NCBI GenBank assembly: GCA_947044365.1
Contig: OX345643.1
Span: 756,001-820,000 of the forward strand
From: Petrosia ficiformis
Lineage: Eukaryota; Porifera; Demospongiae; Haplosclerida; Petrosiidae
Reading direction: 5' to 3'
Length of the DNA stretch: 64,000 bases
Positions within the stretch are counted from its first letter, which is position 1. Each line of letters begins with the position of its first letter. The translations under genes were made by a program, and so were the position numbers. Below the pieces are notes generated by a model, which saw only the letters and a program-made list of their open reading frames with translations, was not told the DNA's origin and did no database searches. This document shows, piece by piece, positions 40,568-50,613 of the stretch.

Positions 40568-43500
40568 TAAATGAAAGTATGTAGGCATATCAAAACCGAA
40601 TAAACACAGGAACAAGATTGGGATGGTACCTTTTAGAGAGAGACAGAATTAAAAAAAGACTGTTTTTATATACAAATACACTAGACAGTGTGGAGACAAC
40701 TACTGACAAGTATAACAATAAGTAATATATTAATAGAATAAAACAGTGTTCTTATATATAAACACACTAGACAGGTGGAGACAACTACTGACAGGTATAA
40801 CAATAAGTAATATATTAATAGAATAAAACAGTGCTCTTATATACAAATACACTAGACAGTGTGGAGACAGCTACTGACAAGTATAACAATAAGTAATATA
40901 TTAATAGAATAAAACAGTGTTCTTATATACAAATACACTAGACAGTGTGGAGACAGCTACTGACAAGTATAACAATAAGTAATATATTAATAGAATAAAA
41001 CAGTGTTCTTATATATATAAATACACTAGACAGTGTGGAGACAGCTACTGACAAGTATAACAATAAGTAATATATTAATAGAATAAAACAGTGTTCTTAT
41101 ATATAAATACACTAGACAGTGTGGAGACAGCTACTGACAAGTATAACAATAAATAATATATTAATAGAATAAAACAGTGCTCTTATATACAAATACACTA
41201 GACAGTGTGGAGACAGCTACTGACAAGTATAACAATAAATAATATATTAATAGAATAAAACAGTGTTCTTATATATAAATACACTAGACAGTGTGGAGAC
41301 AGCTACTGACAAGTATAACAATAAATAATATATTAATAGAATAAAACAGTGCTCTTATATACAAATACACTAGACAGTGTGGAGACAGCTACTGACAAGT
41401 ATAACAATAAGTAATATATTAATAGAATAAAACAGTGTTCTTATATACAAATACACTAGACAGGTGGAGACAGCTACTGACAAGTATAACAATAAGTAAT
41501 ATATTAATAGAATAAAACAGTGTTCTTATATACAAATACACTAGACAGTGTGGAGACAGCTACTGACAAGTATAACAATAAGTAATATATTAATAGAATA
41601 AAACAGTGTTCTTATATATAAATACACTAGACAGTGTGGAGACAACTACTGACAAGTATAACAATAAGTAATATATTAATAGAATAAAACAGTGTTCTTA
41701 TATACAAATACACTAGACAGTGTGGAGACAGCTACTGACAAGTATAACAATAAGTAATATATTAATAGAATAAAACAGTGCTCTTATATACAAATACACT
41801 AGACAGTGTGGAGACAGCTACTGACAAGTATAACAATAAGTAATATATTAATAGAATAAAACAGTGTTCTTATATACAAATACACTAGACAGTGTGGAGA
41901 CAGCTACTGACAAGTATAACAATAAGTAATATATTAATAGAATAAAACAGTGTTCTTATATATATAAATACACTAGACAGTGTGGAGACAGCTACTGACA
42001 AGTATAACAATAAGTAATATATTAATAGAATAAAACAGTGTTCTTATATACAAATACACTAGACAGTGTGGAGACAGCTACTGACAAGTATAACAATAAG
42101 TAATATATTAATAGAATAAAACAGTGCTCTTATATATAAATACACTAGACAGTGTGGAGACAGCTACTGACAAGTATAACAATAAGTAATATATTAATAG
42201 AATAAAACAGTGTTCTTATATATAAATACACTAGACAGGTGGAGACAGCTACTGACAAGTATAACAATAAGTAATATATTAATAGAATAAAACAGTGTTC
42301 TTATATATAAATACACTAGACAGGTGGAGACAACTACTGACAAGTATAACAATAAGTAATATATTAATAGAATAAAACAGTGTTCTTATATACAAATACA
42401 CTAGACAGTAAGTAATATAAACAAGATCCGTAGAATATTGTATAATTATAAGAAGTTTGTATATATTTATAAGAGTCATATACATAGTACCTTCCAAATG
42501 CTCCATATGTGTTTAGTATTCTTAATGAGTTAAAACTAGTATTCATCACTTGATGTGAGGAGAATAGATTTTGTACGACTGGGATACTTAAATAAGCTAA
42601 TAACAAGCTCAAACTCAAAGAAACCACCTTACGAACATAAAAACCTAAATAAAAGAGAGGTTAAAAATACATGTTTCATTTAATAATAATACATCCCTTC
42701 ATAGAATAGTATATAAATTGTGGATCTATTCATCAATTCATTTATTCATCTATTCATTTGTCCATCCATCCATCAATGATCGTTCATGTTGCATTCTTCA
42801 CCTGGTGGTCTTTCAATTCCTTCCTTCCTCTCTCTCTGTAAACCAATAACTTTCTTCACACTTGCTTTTGAAAATAACCATGACAACACATAGTCGTCAA
42901 AACAAAAGATGGAGGGAAGCATCGTTAACCAGTTCAGAAAAGATAGATTTCCACTAACTATTAAAACAGCCTGTTTAAATAGAACAAGAAATAAAAATTT
43001 AGTTATTATCTTCACAATTAGGGGACCTGGAACAGAATCTGAAGGAAGCCATTGATGGCACAGAATGGTTGCGGGAGAAACATTAAGAATGGGATGAGTA
43101 GTTCTATCACATGATTACCAGCTGTTTCTAGTTTGTGTATTATCTCTGGACTTTGATGAAGATAGTAGCTAATAGGATTAGGGACTGGTTGAGTCTAGTC
43201 AGGGGAGAGGATAGAAAGAATACGATTATATGAGGAAGAGTTCATAATGAGGTCATTTTTTCACTAACACACCTCGTAATGGTAATTCATACAGGTTAAA
43301 TCCCTCCAACATGAGTCACCTCGTATCTTTATCAAACCCTATAATCACAAGTCATAAGGATAATACAATCTATACATTTTTAGTATCATTTAACGTAATT
43401 TACACTATTCATTATTGTTACTTACAGCTCCAATCATGATACGAAATATTAACCATCTGTTACCCCAGACTATCACAAGACTGGTGGGTGTGTGACGAGG

Positions 43501-43579
43501 ATATTGTCTGAGACTTAAAACAGGACTCATGAACATTGCGAGAAAACCCATTTCAAGCAACTGTGACTCCCAGCCTGGT

Positions 43580-43610
<31 letters not shown>

Positions 43611-44548
43611 ATTATATATACAGATATATATATATACTGAGATGAGTCAGTGATTATTTCATCATTTCATTTTAATTGAAGATTACAATTACAATTCATT
43701 CCTAAGAACAATGGAAGTTTTACATGAGGAATTGCTAAAAAGATGTTATACATTACTCTACTGAATTGTTAAATCTTGTAGTGGTCATATTGAGACAGGT
43801 GTGTTCTTATGTCATTGTACACAATAATTAGAAACACTTACCAAATGAATACCTAATCCAGTGGTATAGGGTTGTGGATATGTGGAGGTATGGGAATGTG
43901 GAGAAAGTGGTAGATTCATCAATTAATAGATTAAGTGTCGGTGACTTACCATCTCTGTCCAACATTGGATATTGAGTGATAAAGGGTCCACAGTGATGCA
44001 AATATTATCACATTCCCTGACCCAGCAATCACTAAAATAGCTGATAGACTAAGTCCGATATAGGCCATACAGTCTAGGGCTGAGTCTAAGTAATCATTTG
44101 GGACCCACCAAAGCAATGTCGGAACAGTATCAAGAAGATTAAGGTAAGATGTAGAGCCGGAATGTTTTAAAACATTTTCACGAACTCTCTGAAGATAGAG
44201 GTTAGCTGGTAAAAGACCTTTAGTTCCAATTAGCTGTTTATTTTGATGAAGAGCTATCAGAAATGCAACGACTAAAGAGAGTAAAAGTAAAAATCTGTTC
44301 TAAAGAACACAATACCAAACAGCTGACTTACAGTATATGCTTCCTAAAGCTCTAATGAATACAATCCTTGTTAACCAGTAGGAACCGACCAACCATTTCT
44401 TTCTCTGTTCATTATTAAAACTAGGATCCTGAACTATATCCTGTGAATCTTCAAATTTAGACTCTTCCTCACTCTTCTCTTCAGACTGAAGTGATCCTGT
44501 TTCAGTTTTAACCCTTCTCCTTAGTTTCCCTGATGTCCCCTCAGCCAT
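39031..44548 (-). CDS. LMF1: LMF1, lipase maturation factor (ER multi-pass membrane protein)
   Basis: LMF1 is an ER membrane chaperone needed to fold and dimerise lipoprotein-type lipases. The first exon starts MAEGTSGKLRRRVK at 44548 with an acidic cytosolic leader, then WLTRIVFIRALGSIY (TM1). Later segments match the family closely: LIALHQNKQLIGTKGLLPA, FASLWTLYHSISNVGQRW, WESQLLEMGFL, HTPTSLVIVWGNRWLIFRIM, IRGDSCWRDLTCMNYHYE, QAVLIVSGNLSFLNWLTMLP, HQVMNTSFNSLRILNTYGAF, CVISPYHYRLDWLMWFAAFQ and LAGDPLINSIIAYNPF. The last exon is 39031 to about 39188 (YEFTKIGSPEAKAGKWWKRR, stop after WVWYNKDTS). An 11-base microexon (43842-43852) supplies the YSF of the conserved WYSFGWESQ. One intron is inflated by a 1.8 kb minisatellite. 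Closer to LMF1 than LMF2 by remembered sequence. Confidence 0.92.
39888..40095. mobile_element. Fragments of two MITE-like families in LMF1 intron
   Basis: The block at 39888-40015 starts TAGTGTTGTTTTAGTTAACT, with several TTTTAGTTAACTAAAAC repeats (the GTGTTGTTTTAG family). At 40033-40095, CAGTGTTTTTGATAAGCTCA marks a truncated copy of the element paired at 26286-27107. Confidence 0.5.
40640..42415. repeat. 86-base minisatellite, about 20 copies, in LMF1 intron
   Basis: Units of about 84-88 bases share TACACTAGACAGTGTGGAGA, CTACTGACAAGTATAACAAT and TATTAATAGAATAAAACAGTG. Copies are nearly identical, differing at a few sites (AGCTACT or AACTACT; GTGTTC or GTGCTC). This is the largest array in the window, at about 1.8 kb. 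Confidence 0.96.
43588..43640. repeat. (TA)n microsatellite in LMF1 intron
   Basis: TA runs broken by AATTA and CAGA lie just upstream, in transcript order, of the exon ending near 43575. Confidence 0.85.
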
Positions 44549-44776
44549 TCAAGTTCTATCACAACACCACACCTGTTATATACATAATACATAGCTTTGA
44601 TGTACTAAGTAATGCATCTCTTAATGTATAATGCATCTGTGTTTAACAGCTGGTGTATTCAAGTGGGAATTCAATGCTGGTGTCCATTATCCATAAGACT
44701 AAACTCTGAATTTTTGTAAAAGTCCATGTAAAACCCACATGAATGAATTCAGTTACTTCTTCATCATGAAATAATG

Positions 44777-44808
<32 letters not shown>

Positions 44809-44978
44809 TATAAGAATTATAGTAGGTGTATATAGGATTATATCAGACATGTTTTGAATACTTCCAAGTCATAAAAAAGAAGAATGATAAATTTAAAAAG
44901 AGGAAGACATCAATTTTTTTATAGTTTTACAAACAAACTTTAGAAGTTATGTGTACAACTGAATCAATGTTTATGATA
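44549..44978. promoter_or_regulatory. LMF1 upstream / MED7 downstream region
   Basis: 430 bases between the LMF1 start codon and the MED7 stop, both genes on the minus strand. It should hold the LMF1 promoter and the MED7 polyadenylation site. A (TA)n run is at 44780-44806. No clear motif is visible. Confidence 0.4.
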
Positions 44979-46558
44979 CTAGTGAGTTTTGGCTGATGGT
45001 AGCATTCCATTTATTAGTTGCGTTAATTCCATATCTTGTAAATCAATCACAGAGTGAATAAGCTTCTTTTCTTTGACTGGTTCCTAGTATTCAGAGAGAA
45101 GTTATAATCACTCATTATGTGCTTTACTGCATCCCTATACCATCAAACACAGTTAAGCGTGATGTAACTATTTTATTACTTTCACAACAGCCAATCAGAT
45201 TCTTCCAGCAAGTAACTTATTGCATACACACATGCTGGTGCATAACTGTTCAATCATGTGACTGCTTTTCTGAGATCTGATTGGCCATAATGAAGTAGAA
45301 GGCCATAGATAGAATTCTTGAGAGGGTGGCAACCTTCACTTTTAGAGTCTAACTACACAGTGGATTGGGATAACTAACCTCTTTTACATTCTTTGTCTCC
45401 ATCTTCTCACTGTCGCGTTCTTCCTCAATGGTTGGTAGCGAAGATATTGTCTGGTTTAATACAGTGTCACATGATCTTAGGATTGTTCTAGCATTTTCCA
45501 TTGCTCTACATCAAATAGAATGTATAATATGTATCTCTCAGTGTAGTAATACTAATATATGTATCTCTCAGTGTAGTAATACTAATATATGTATCTCTCA
45601 GTGTTGTAATATTAATATATGTATCTCTCAGTGTAGTAATACTAATATATGTATCTCTCAGTGTAGTAATACTAATATATGTATCTCTCAGTGTTGTAAT
45701 ATTAATATATGTATCTCTCAGTGTTGTAATATTAATATATGTATCTCTCAGTGTAGTAATACTAATATATGTATCTCTCAGTGTAGTAATACCTGTGTAT
45801 TTGTTGTATCATTTCATCTCTTTGTTTCTTTTGTCGTTCTAAAATAACTCTTAAAGTCTCTCTTGCCTGTTAATTAAACATTTGAAAATATCATGTTTTA
45901 CATCTCTGTGTTACATATTACCTGGTGAGGTCTATATTCATTAATTAGATGATGCATATTAATAAACAGAATACTAATATCACTAATTTTTTGATTCCGC
46001 TGTGAATCAAAGTTGAGAAGAAAAAAGGAGTTTTAATAGATAATAATTTATACGTTATAGTTCTTACTTCTGGAGATGATGGATTATTAATTAAGATATC
46101 TAAGAGCTCAAGAAAACATACTAAAATAGATCTATTGAGTTTCTTCAACTCTGCTTTTCTATCTGTTGATAATGATAATAACATGAATAAACTTATATAT
46201 ATATATATAATATATATAATCATATTATACACACATGTTCACGTACCATATTCCTGTGGATAGAGCCGTTGTATATTTTGGTCCTCTAATGGTCGAATCA
46301 TCATATCATCTGTCTGTAGTAACAAGTATATATATATAATTATGTACATGTATATATACATGGTTATACAATGATTATGGACTAGCTTGTCAAACATACT
46401 TCAAAAGGCGCTCCAAACATTTGATAAGCTCCTTTAATTGGCTTTGGAGGTTTTGGAGCAAGACCTGATTCAACATTCTCGTCAGTATATAGACTATAGT
46501 ATGCAGATGGAGGGTTAGGAAATGTCTGAGTTGATTGAATGTCTCCTTGGGTAGCCAT
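44979..46558 (-). CDS. MED7: MED7, Mediator complex subunit 7
   Basis: MED7 is a core middle-module subunit of Mediator and pairs with MED21 to form the hinge. The start at 46558 gives [20 protein letters not shown]. Conserved motifs in order: [99 protein letters not shown] and [18 protein letters not shown]. The two last exons (about 45380-45508 and 44979-45085) give [17 protein letters not shown] and a tail ending PSAKTH. The length of about 225 residues is near the human 233. An intron contains a 30-base repeat. It is divergent from SPTY2D1 across a repeated promoter. Confidence 0.95.
45525..45795. repeat. 30-base tandem repeat, 9 copies, in MED7 intron
   Basis: Units carry ATATGTATCTCTCAGTGTAG followed by TAATACTAAT; some have GTTGTAATATTAAT instead. 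The 30-base period keeps a spurious open frame on the plus strand. Confidence 0.95.
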
Positions 46559-46892
46559 TTTGTAGGCGTGGCTATTAATTATTATTAACCTTTAAAACAA
46601 AAACCGCCATTGTGTAGGTGTGGCTATTAATTATTAACCCTTTAATTAAAAAATCGCCATTTTGTAGGTGTGACTATTAATTTTAACCCTTTAATAACAA
46701 AAAACCGCCATTTTGTAGGTGTGGCTATTAATTTTAACCAAAACTTCCATTTTGCAGGTGTGGCTATTAATTATTAACCATTTAATAACAGAAAGCGCCA
46801 TTTTGTAGGCGTGACTATCAATTATTAACCCTTTAATAGCAGAAACATCTGTATGCAACTACCACACTTACTAAATATGACAGAAGAGGGAT
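46559..46892. promoter_or_regulatory. Divergent MED7/SPTY2D1 promoter made of about 60-base repeats with CGCCATTTTG
   Basis: About five diverged units of 55-65 bases carry GTAGGTGTGGCTATTAAT, TTAACCCTTTAAT and CGCCATTTTGTAGG. On the minus strand each reads CAAAATGGCG, close to the YY1 consensus (AAnATGGCG). It also resembles the real MED7 initiation site (CAAAATGGCTACC), so the array looks like tandem copies of the MED7 5' end. Decoy ATGs upstream of MED7 result. Confidence 0.65.
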
Positions 46893-48924
46893 ATGGATTT
46901 TGATCAGTTAATGAAAATAGCTGCTTCAAATCAAGCTGCTGTAGAGAAAAGAGTGAGTACATGTATTATAAATATAATAATAATAATGATACTAGTGTCA
47001 CCATAGGTGTCATCAGTCCCAGCAGGAAGTCCATAATCTTAGTGGGTGTGTTTTGGGGTTTGTAGTATACTGTAGCTTTTCTTGGGATTGTAGACTCATT
47101 TATTATTTATTATAGTTTCAGAGGAAGAAAGAGACAATAGAAAATGAAAAGGCTCAATTAAGAATTCAGGAGTCTGAGAGGAAGAAAGAAGCTAGAAAGA
47201 AATTGAAGAAATATGAAGCAGACAGTCTCAAATCTCGTTTGATTTATGAGGGCTTGTTATCAAGGACAGGTCAGTCTGTATATACAAGTATGTGTATGTA
47301 TGTATGTGTGTGTGTATGTAATACTATGTATGTACATGTATGTGTGTGTGTATGTAACGCTATGTATGTATGTGTGTGTGCATGTGTAATACTATGTGTG
47401 TGTGTGTGTATGTACGCACTGCATATATACGATTGTACCAGATATTTAACATGCATTTTTTTAATACTATTTTCATATTATAATTAATTAATTATCCTTC
47501 CCATTCTTTTTTTTTTTGTGTGTCAAATTTCAATCCATTACTTCATTATTGAGTTACAGTATAATCATGTATTAACTTTATGACATTAACTATACACTAT
47601 AGTACATATAAAGTCATCATATCATAATATTGAGGTCATCATGAATGTGAACATACTTTATGTGTGTATATATAATCCTTATTTCAATCAGGAGAACCAC
47701 TGAACACTCCTTCATCTTCTAATACAATAACCCCCTCAATTACTACATCCAATAATAAAACCACACCCACTAATAAAATTAATAGGCATTCACAAGCGTC
47801 TTCTAAACATGACTCAAAGACAGGAACTAGTGTCTCGTCTCGTCCAACTGAAGGTTTTTCAAAGAACCCTGTGAAAAGTTCTCCAAAGAACCATAAATTA
47901 GATGTTAAGGCTCGTTCACCAAAGCTCAGTGGTAATGATAAAAGTAAAACACCACCCCCTCAATCGAGCAAGAAATCTAAACAAATTGGACCTGTTGACT
48001 TTCAAAACTTGTTAAAAATTGCACAAAAGAATTCATCAGAAACAAAGCAATCAACCAGAGCATCTAACGAAGGAAGAGAAGAAGGAGAAAGAATAAAATA
48101 CACCAGTCCTGCACCAATTGGAGTGGGAAGGTTATTATTAGATAAGTCCAATAGAGAAAGTAAAGTTAAGGAGCAAGTAAGTAGTAATAAATATAAAAAA
48201 ATTAACAGTTCTGATAATGATATACGAAAAGATGCCACTGGTAAACAAGAGAATACATCATCTTGTGACGTATCCAGTCTTAAGAAATCTCGAATTCCAA
48301 ACAGCAAGTATCCCAATGATCAAAATAGAAAAAGTACTGCTAACAGCTCTCCTAGTACTAGTAGTATACAAAAAAATGTTAATAGACTCAACCCTGGTCA
48401 CATGACCAGAGGGCGTGGCAAAGGACCTGTTTTGGGTGGTCATATGGAAAAGACTAAAAATTTTCAAGTAGGAAATCGGATGAAACCGAAATCATTTTAT
48501 CCTGCCAGTGCTAGATTAATTACTGATAAACATTCAGGGTCATCCTCTCAAAGGATGCTCCCTTATCGAAGCACCTGGGTGGATGAAATGTCTGATTTTA
48601 TGCAAAAAACTGAATATGATATAGAGGAGGACAACGAGGAAGATCTTGATGACTTTGTTGTTGATGATGATGATTGTAATGAATATGTGGATGATGAAAC
48701 GGAAGATTATTCCTCAACTATTAGAGAAATATTTGGATATGATAAAAGAAGGTGCGTAGAAAACACTTATTGGGTTGCTAGGAAAGTTTCAGTATGTTGG
48801 GTGTAATGGGAGTTAATTTATTACATGAAAATATGGTATTTCGCAATGAAATTAATATTCCATTGCTATTGGGAGATTTGTTGATTATGATTACAGAATT
48901 ACGTTTATCATTGAGTGCCTCATA

Positions 48925-48959
<35 letters not shown>

Positions 48960-49868
48960 TTTTTCAGAATTTTAGTTGAAGGGAGCATGTATTAATGTTT
49001 ATAAAAGCACCATGTTTTAATCACTCCATTACAATTATCTGTATACCTAACCTCCTCCTTATTCTATATGGGGTAACATGGCCACAGCTTTTTAGAATGA
49101 AATAATTATGTTACTTTACATTAGTATTGAAATTTTAGGGGGCAACCCAGGTCTGTATGATGATACTCTATCACTATTAAATTATCATTATCTTCAGATA
49201 CTTGTCATCATCTTATAATGATGATGATGTAATGGAATCAAGTTTTGCTCAACAGCAATTTGAAGAACAAAGGAGGTGTGTGAAATTATTTTCTGTAATA
49301 AAATTGTGTCTATTTCATTTAATGAAATCAACTATCCACTGAGAATTTCCTTGGGTCTACGGATCAAGATATTGAGATACTTACCCTTCTCTTCCCCTTG
49401 AAGTATCAATCAATGACTGTTATCATGATTTGTATTTTTGCACTAATGATAGGGTGTATTGTTTAGGCAGTGGTGTGGAAACAGCCAGTCATGCAGGACA
49501 TTGTCCGACAAATCTAGTGAATGTCTGGTAAATTGAATCTGAACTGTATACAAAGTATATGGGGAGCAGGACAAGAGTGGTGAAAATAGGTCAAAATGTC
49601 CGGTTGTTGGCTCACTATTTCCACACCCCTGTGTCTGGAGATTCTTGGTGCATAGTGGTATTAATTAATCTATAATGTTGGTATCCATGGAGATATAAAT
49701 ATATGTTGTTTTAGTTCTCGTATCGGTATGATGGAAGATGCCGAAGAAATGAGAAGAGAAGAAGAAGAATTGAAAAGAAAAGGAAAACGAAAAGCTGATA
49801 AATTAAAAATGGGTGGCAATTCTACTTCCTCAAAGAAAATGAAACAGTCTAGTTTGAGTTTCAGATAA
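46893..49868 (+). CDS. SPTY2D1: SPTY2D1, SPT2 family histone H3-H4 chaperone
   Basis: SPT2 proteins bind H3-H4 through a C-terminal domain and act in transcription elongation, including rRNA genes. Five exons join in phase: 46893-46952, 47116-47269, 47692-48751, 49198-49275 and 49715-49868, giving 501 residues. It begins MDFDQLMKIAASNQAAVEKR, as family members start near an MDF..LL..A motif. The middle is Ser/Lys-rich and disordered with a VDFQNLLKIAQK repeat-like motif. The C-terminal SPT2 domain is clear: an acidic stretch (EEDLDDFVVDDDD), IREIFGYDKRRY, ESSFAQQQFEEQRRSSRIGM and EDAEEMRREEEELKRKGK. The shorter length against human (685) is due to the disordered middle. Confidence 0.93.
47280..47425. 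repeat. (TGTG/TGTA)n microsatellite in SPTY2D1 intron 2
   Basis: TGTGTG and TGTATG units between exons 47116-47269 and 47692-48751. They are not coding. Confidence 0.85.
47490..47675. mobile_element. MITE-like element, second copy of the 23966-24212 family
   Basis: In SPTY2D1 intron 2. The segment 47490-47570 is the inverse of 24050-24125 (ATTATCCTTCCC...TTATTGAGTTACAGTATAAT). The right end GAGGTCATCATGAATGTGAA matches the family terminus. The left terminus is not evident, so the copy is probably truncated. Confidence 0.55.
48931..48960. repeat. (TG)n microsatellite in SPTY2D1 intron 3
   Basis: A pure TG run of about 28 bases. Confidence 0.9.
49470..49636. mobile_element. MITE-like element, CAGTGGTGTGGAAA family, copy 2
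   Basis: Bounded by CAGTGGTGTGGAAACAGCC and, in reverse, CAGGGGTGTGGAAATAG. Its interior matches the reverse complement of 2680-2815 (GTCATGCAGGACATTGTCC; GAAAATAGGTCAAAATG). It lies in SPTY2D1 intron 4. Confidence 0.6.
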
Positions 49869-50613
49869 TACAAACTTGTTCAATATTGAGATGACAGAGT
49901 ATATTATTTATGATTTTTTCACAAATACTTCATTCACCAATAGATACATTTTGTTGAAATAATGATTAATAATTACCTGAATGTGTAAAGCTAATCACAG
50001 TATATGTTATGTAGAGCCTCACGGGTATGAGGCTCAGTACATGCATAACATAAAGCCTCATAACCAGGTAATGGATATGAAGCTCAGTACAGGTAACGGA
50101 GTCTTGTATCAGATGTAGGTAATGAGTATGAGGCTCAGTACATGCATAACATAAAGCCTCATAACCAGGTAATGGATATGAAGCTCAGTACAGGTAACAG
50201 AGTCTTGTATCAGATGTAGGTAATGAGTATGAGGCTCAGTACATGCATAACATAAAGCCTCATAACCAGGTAATGGATATGAAGCTCAGTACAGGTAACA
50301 GAGTCTTGTATCAGATGTAGGTAATGAGTATGAGGCTCAGTACATGCGTAACAAAGCCTCATAACCAGGTAATGGGTACGAGGCTCAGCACAAGCCGGTA
50401 ACAGGTATGAGACTCAGTACATGTAACAGAGCCTTGTACCGATATTATGCATACAGGTAACATTGAGCCTTGTATATACCTGTTTCAACTTGTACTTTGT
50501 TATTATATCAGTTGTTGTAGTTCTTTTTTGTTCAAAAGATAGTTAATATACACACACATTGCATAATAGAAGTGATTGCTGATTATATTATAAAGTGGAT
50601 TATGAAACAAGTT
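49869..50613. other. Convergent intergenic gap with 101-base tandem repeat
   Basis: Between the SPTY2D1 and CEP112 stops. From about 50010 to 50460 a unit of about 101 bases (GAGGCTCAGTACATGCATAA, AAGCCTCATAACCAGGTAAT, ACAGAGTCTTGTATCAGATG) is present in three nearly identical copies plus degenerate flanking ones. The GAGGCTCAGTAC sub-motif also repeats within units, giving an older half-period. Confidence 0.85.

Noticed and set aside
45428..45847. 139-codon plus-strand frame with a [10 protein letters not shown] repeat
   Set aside because: Derived from the 30-base tandem repeat in a MED7 intron and antisense to MED7 exons that match the family.
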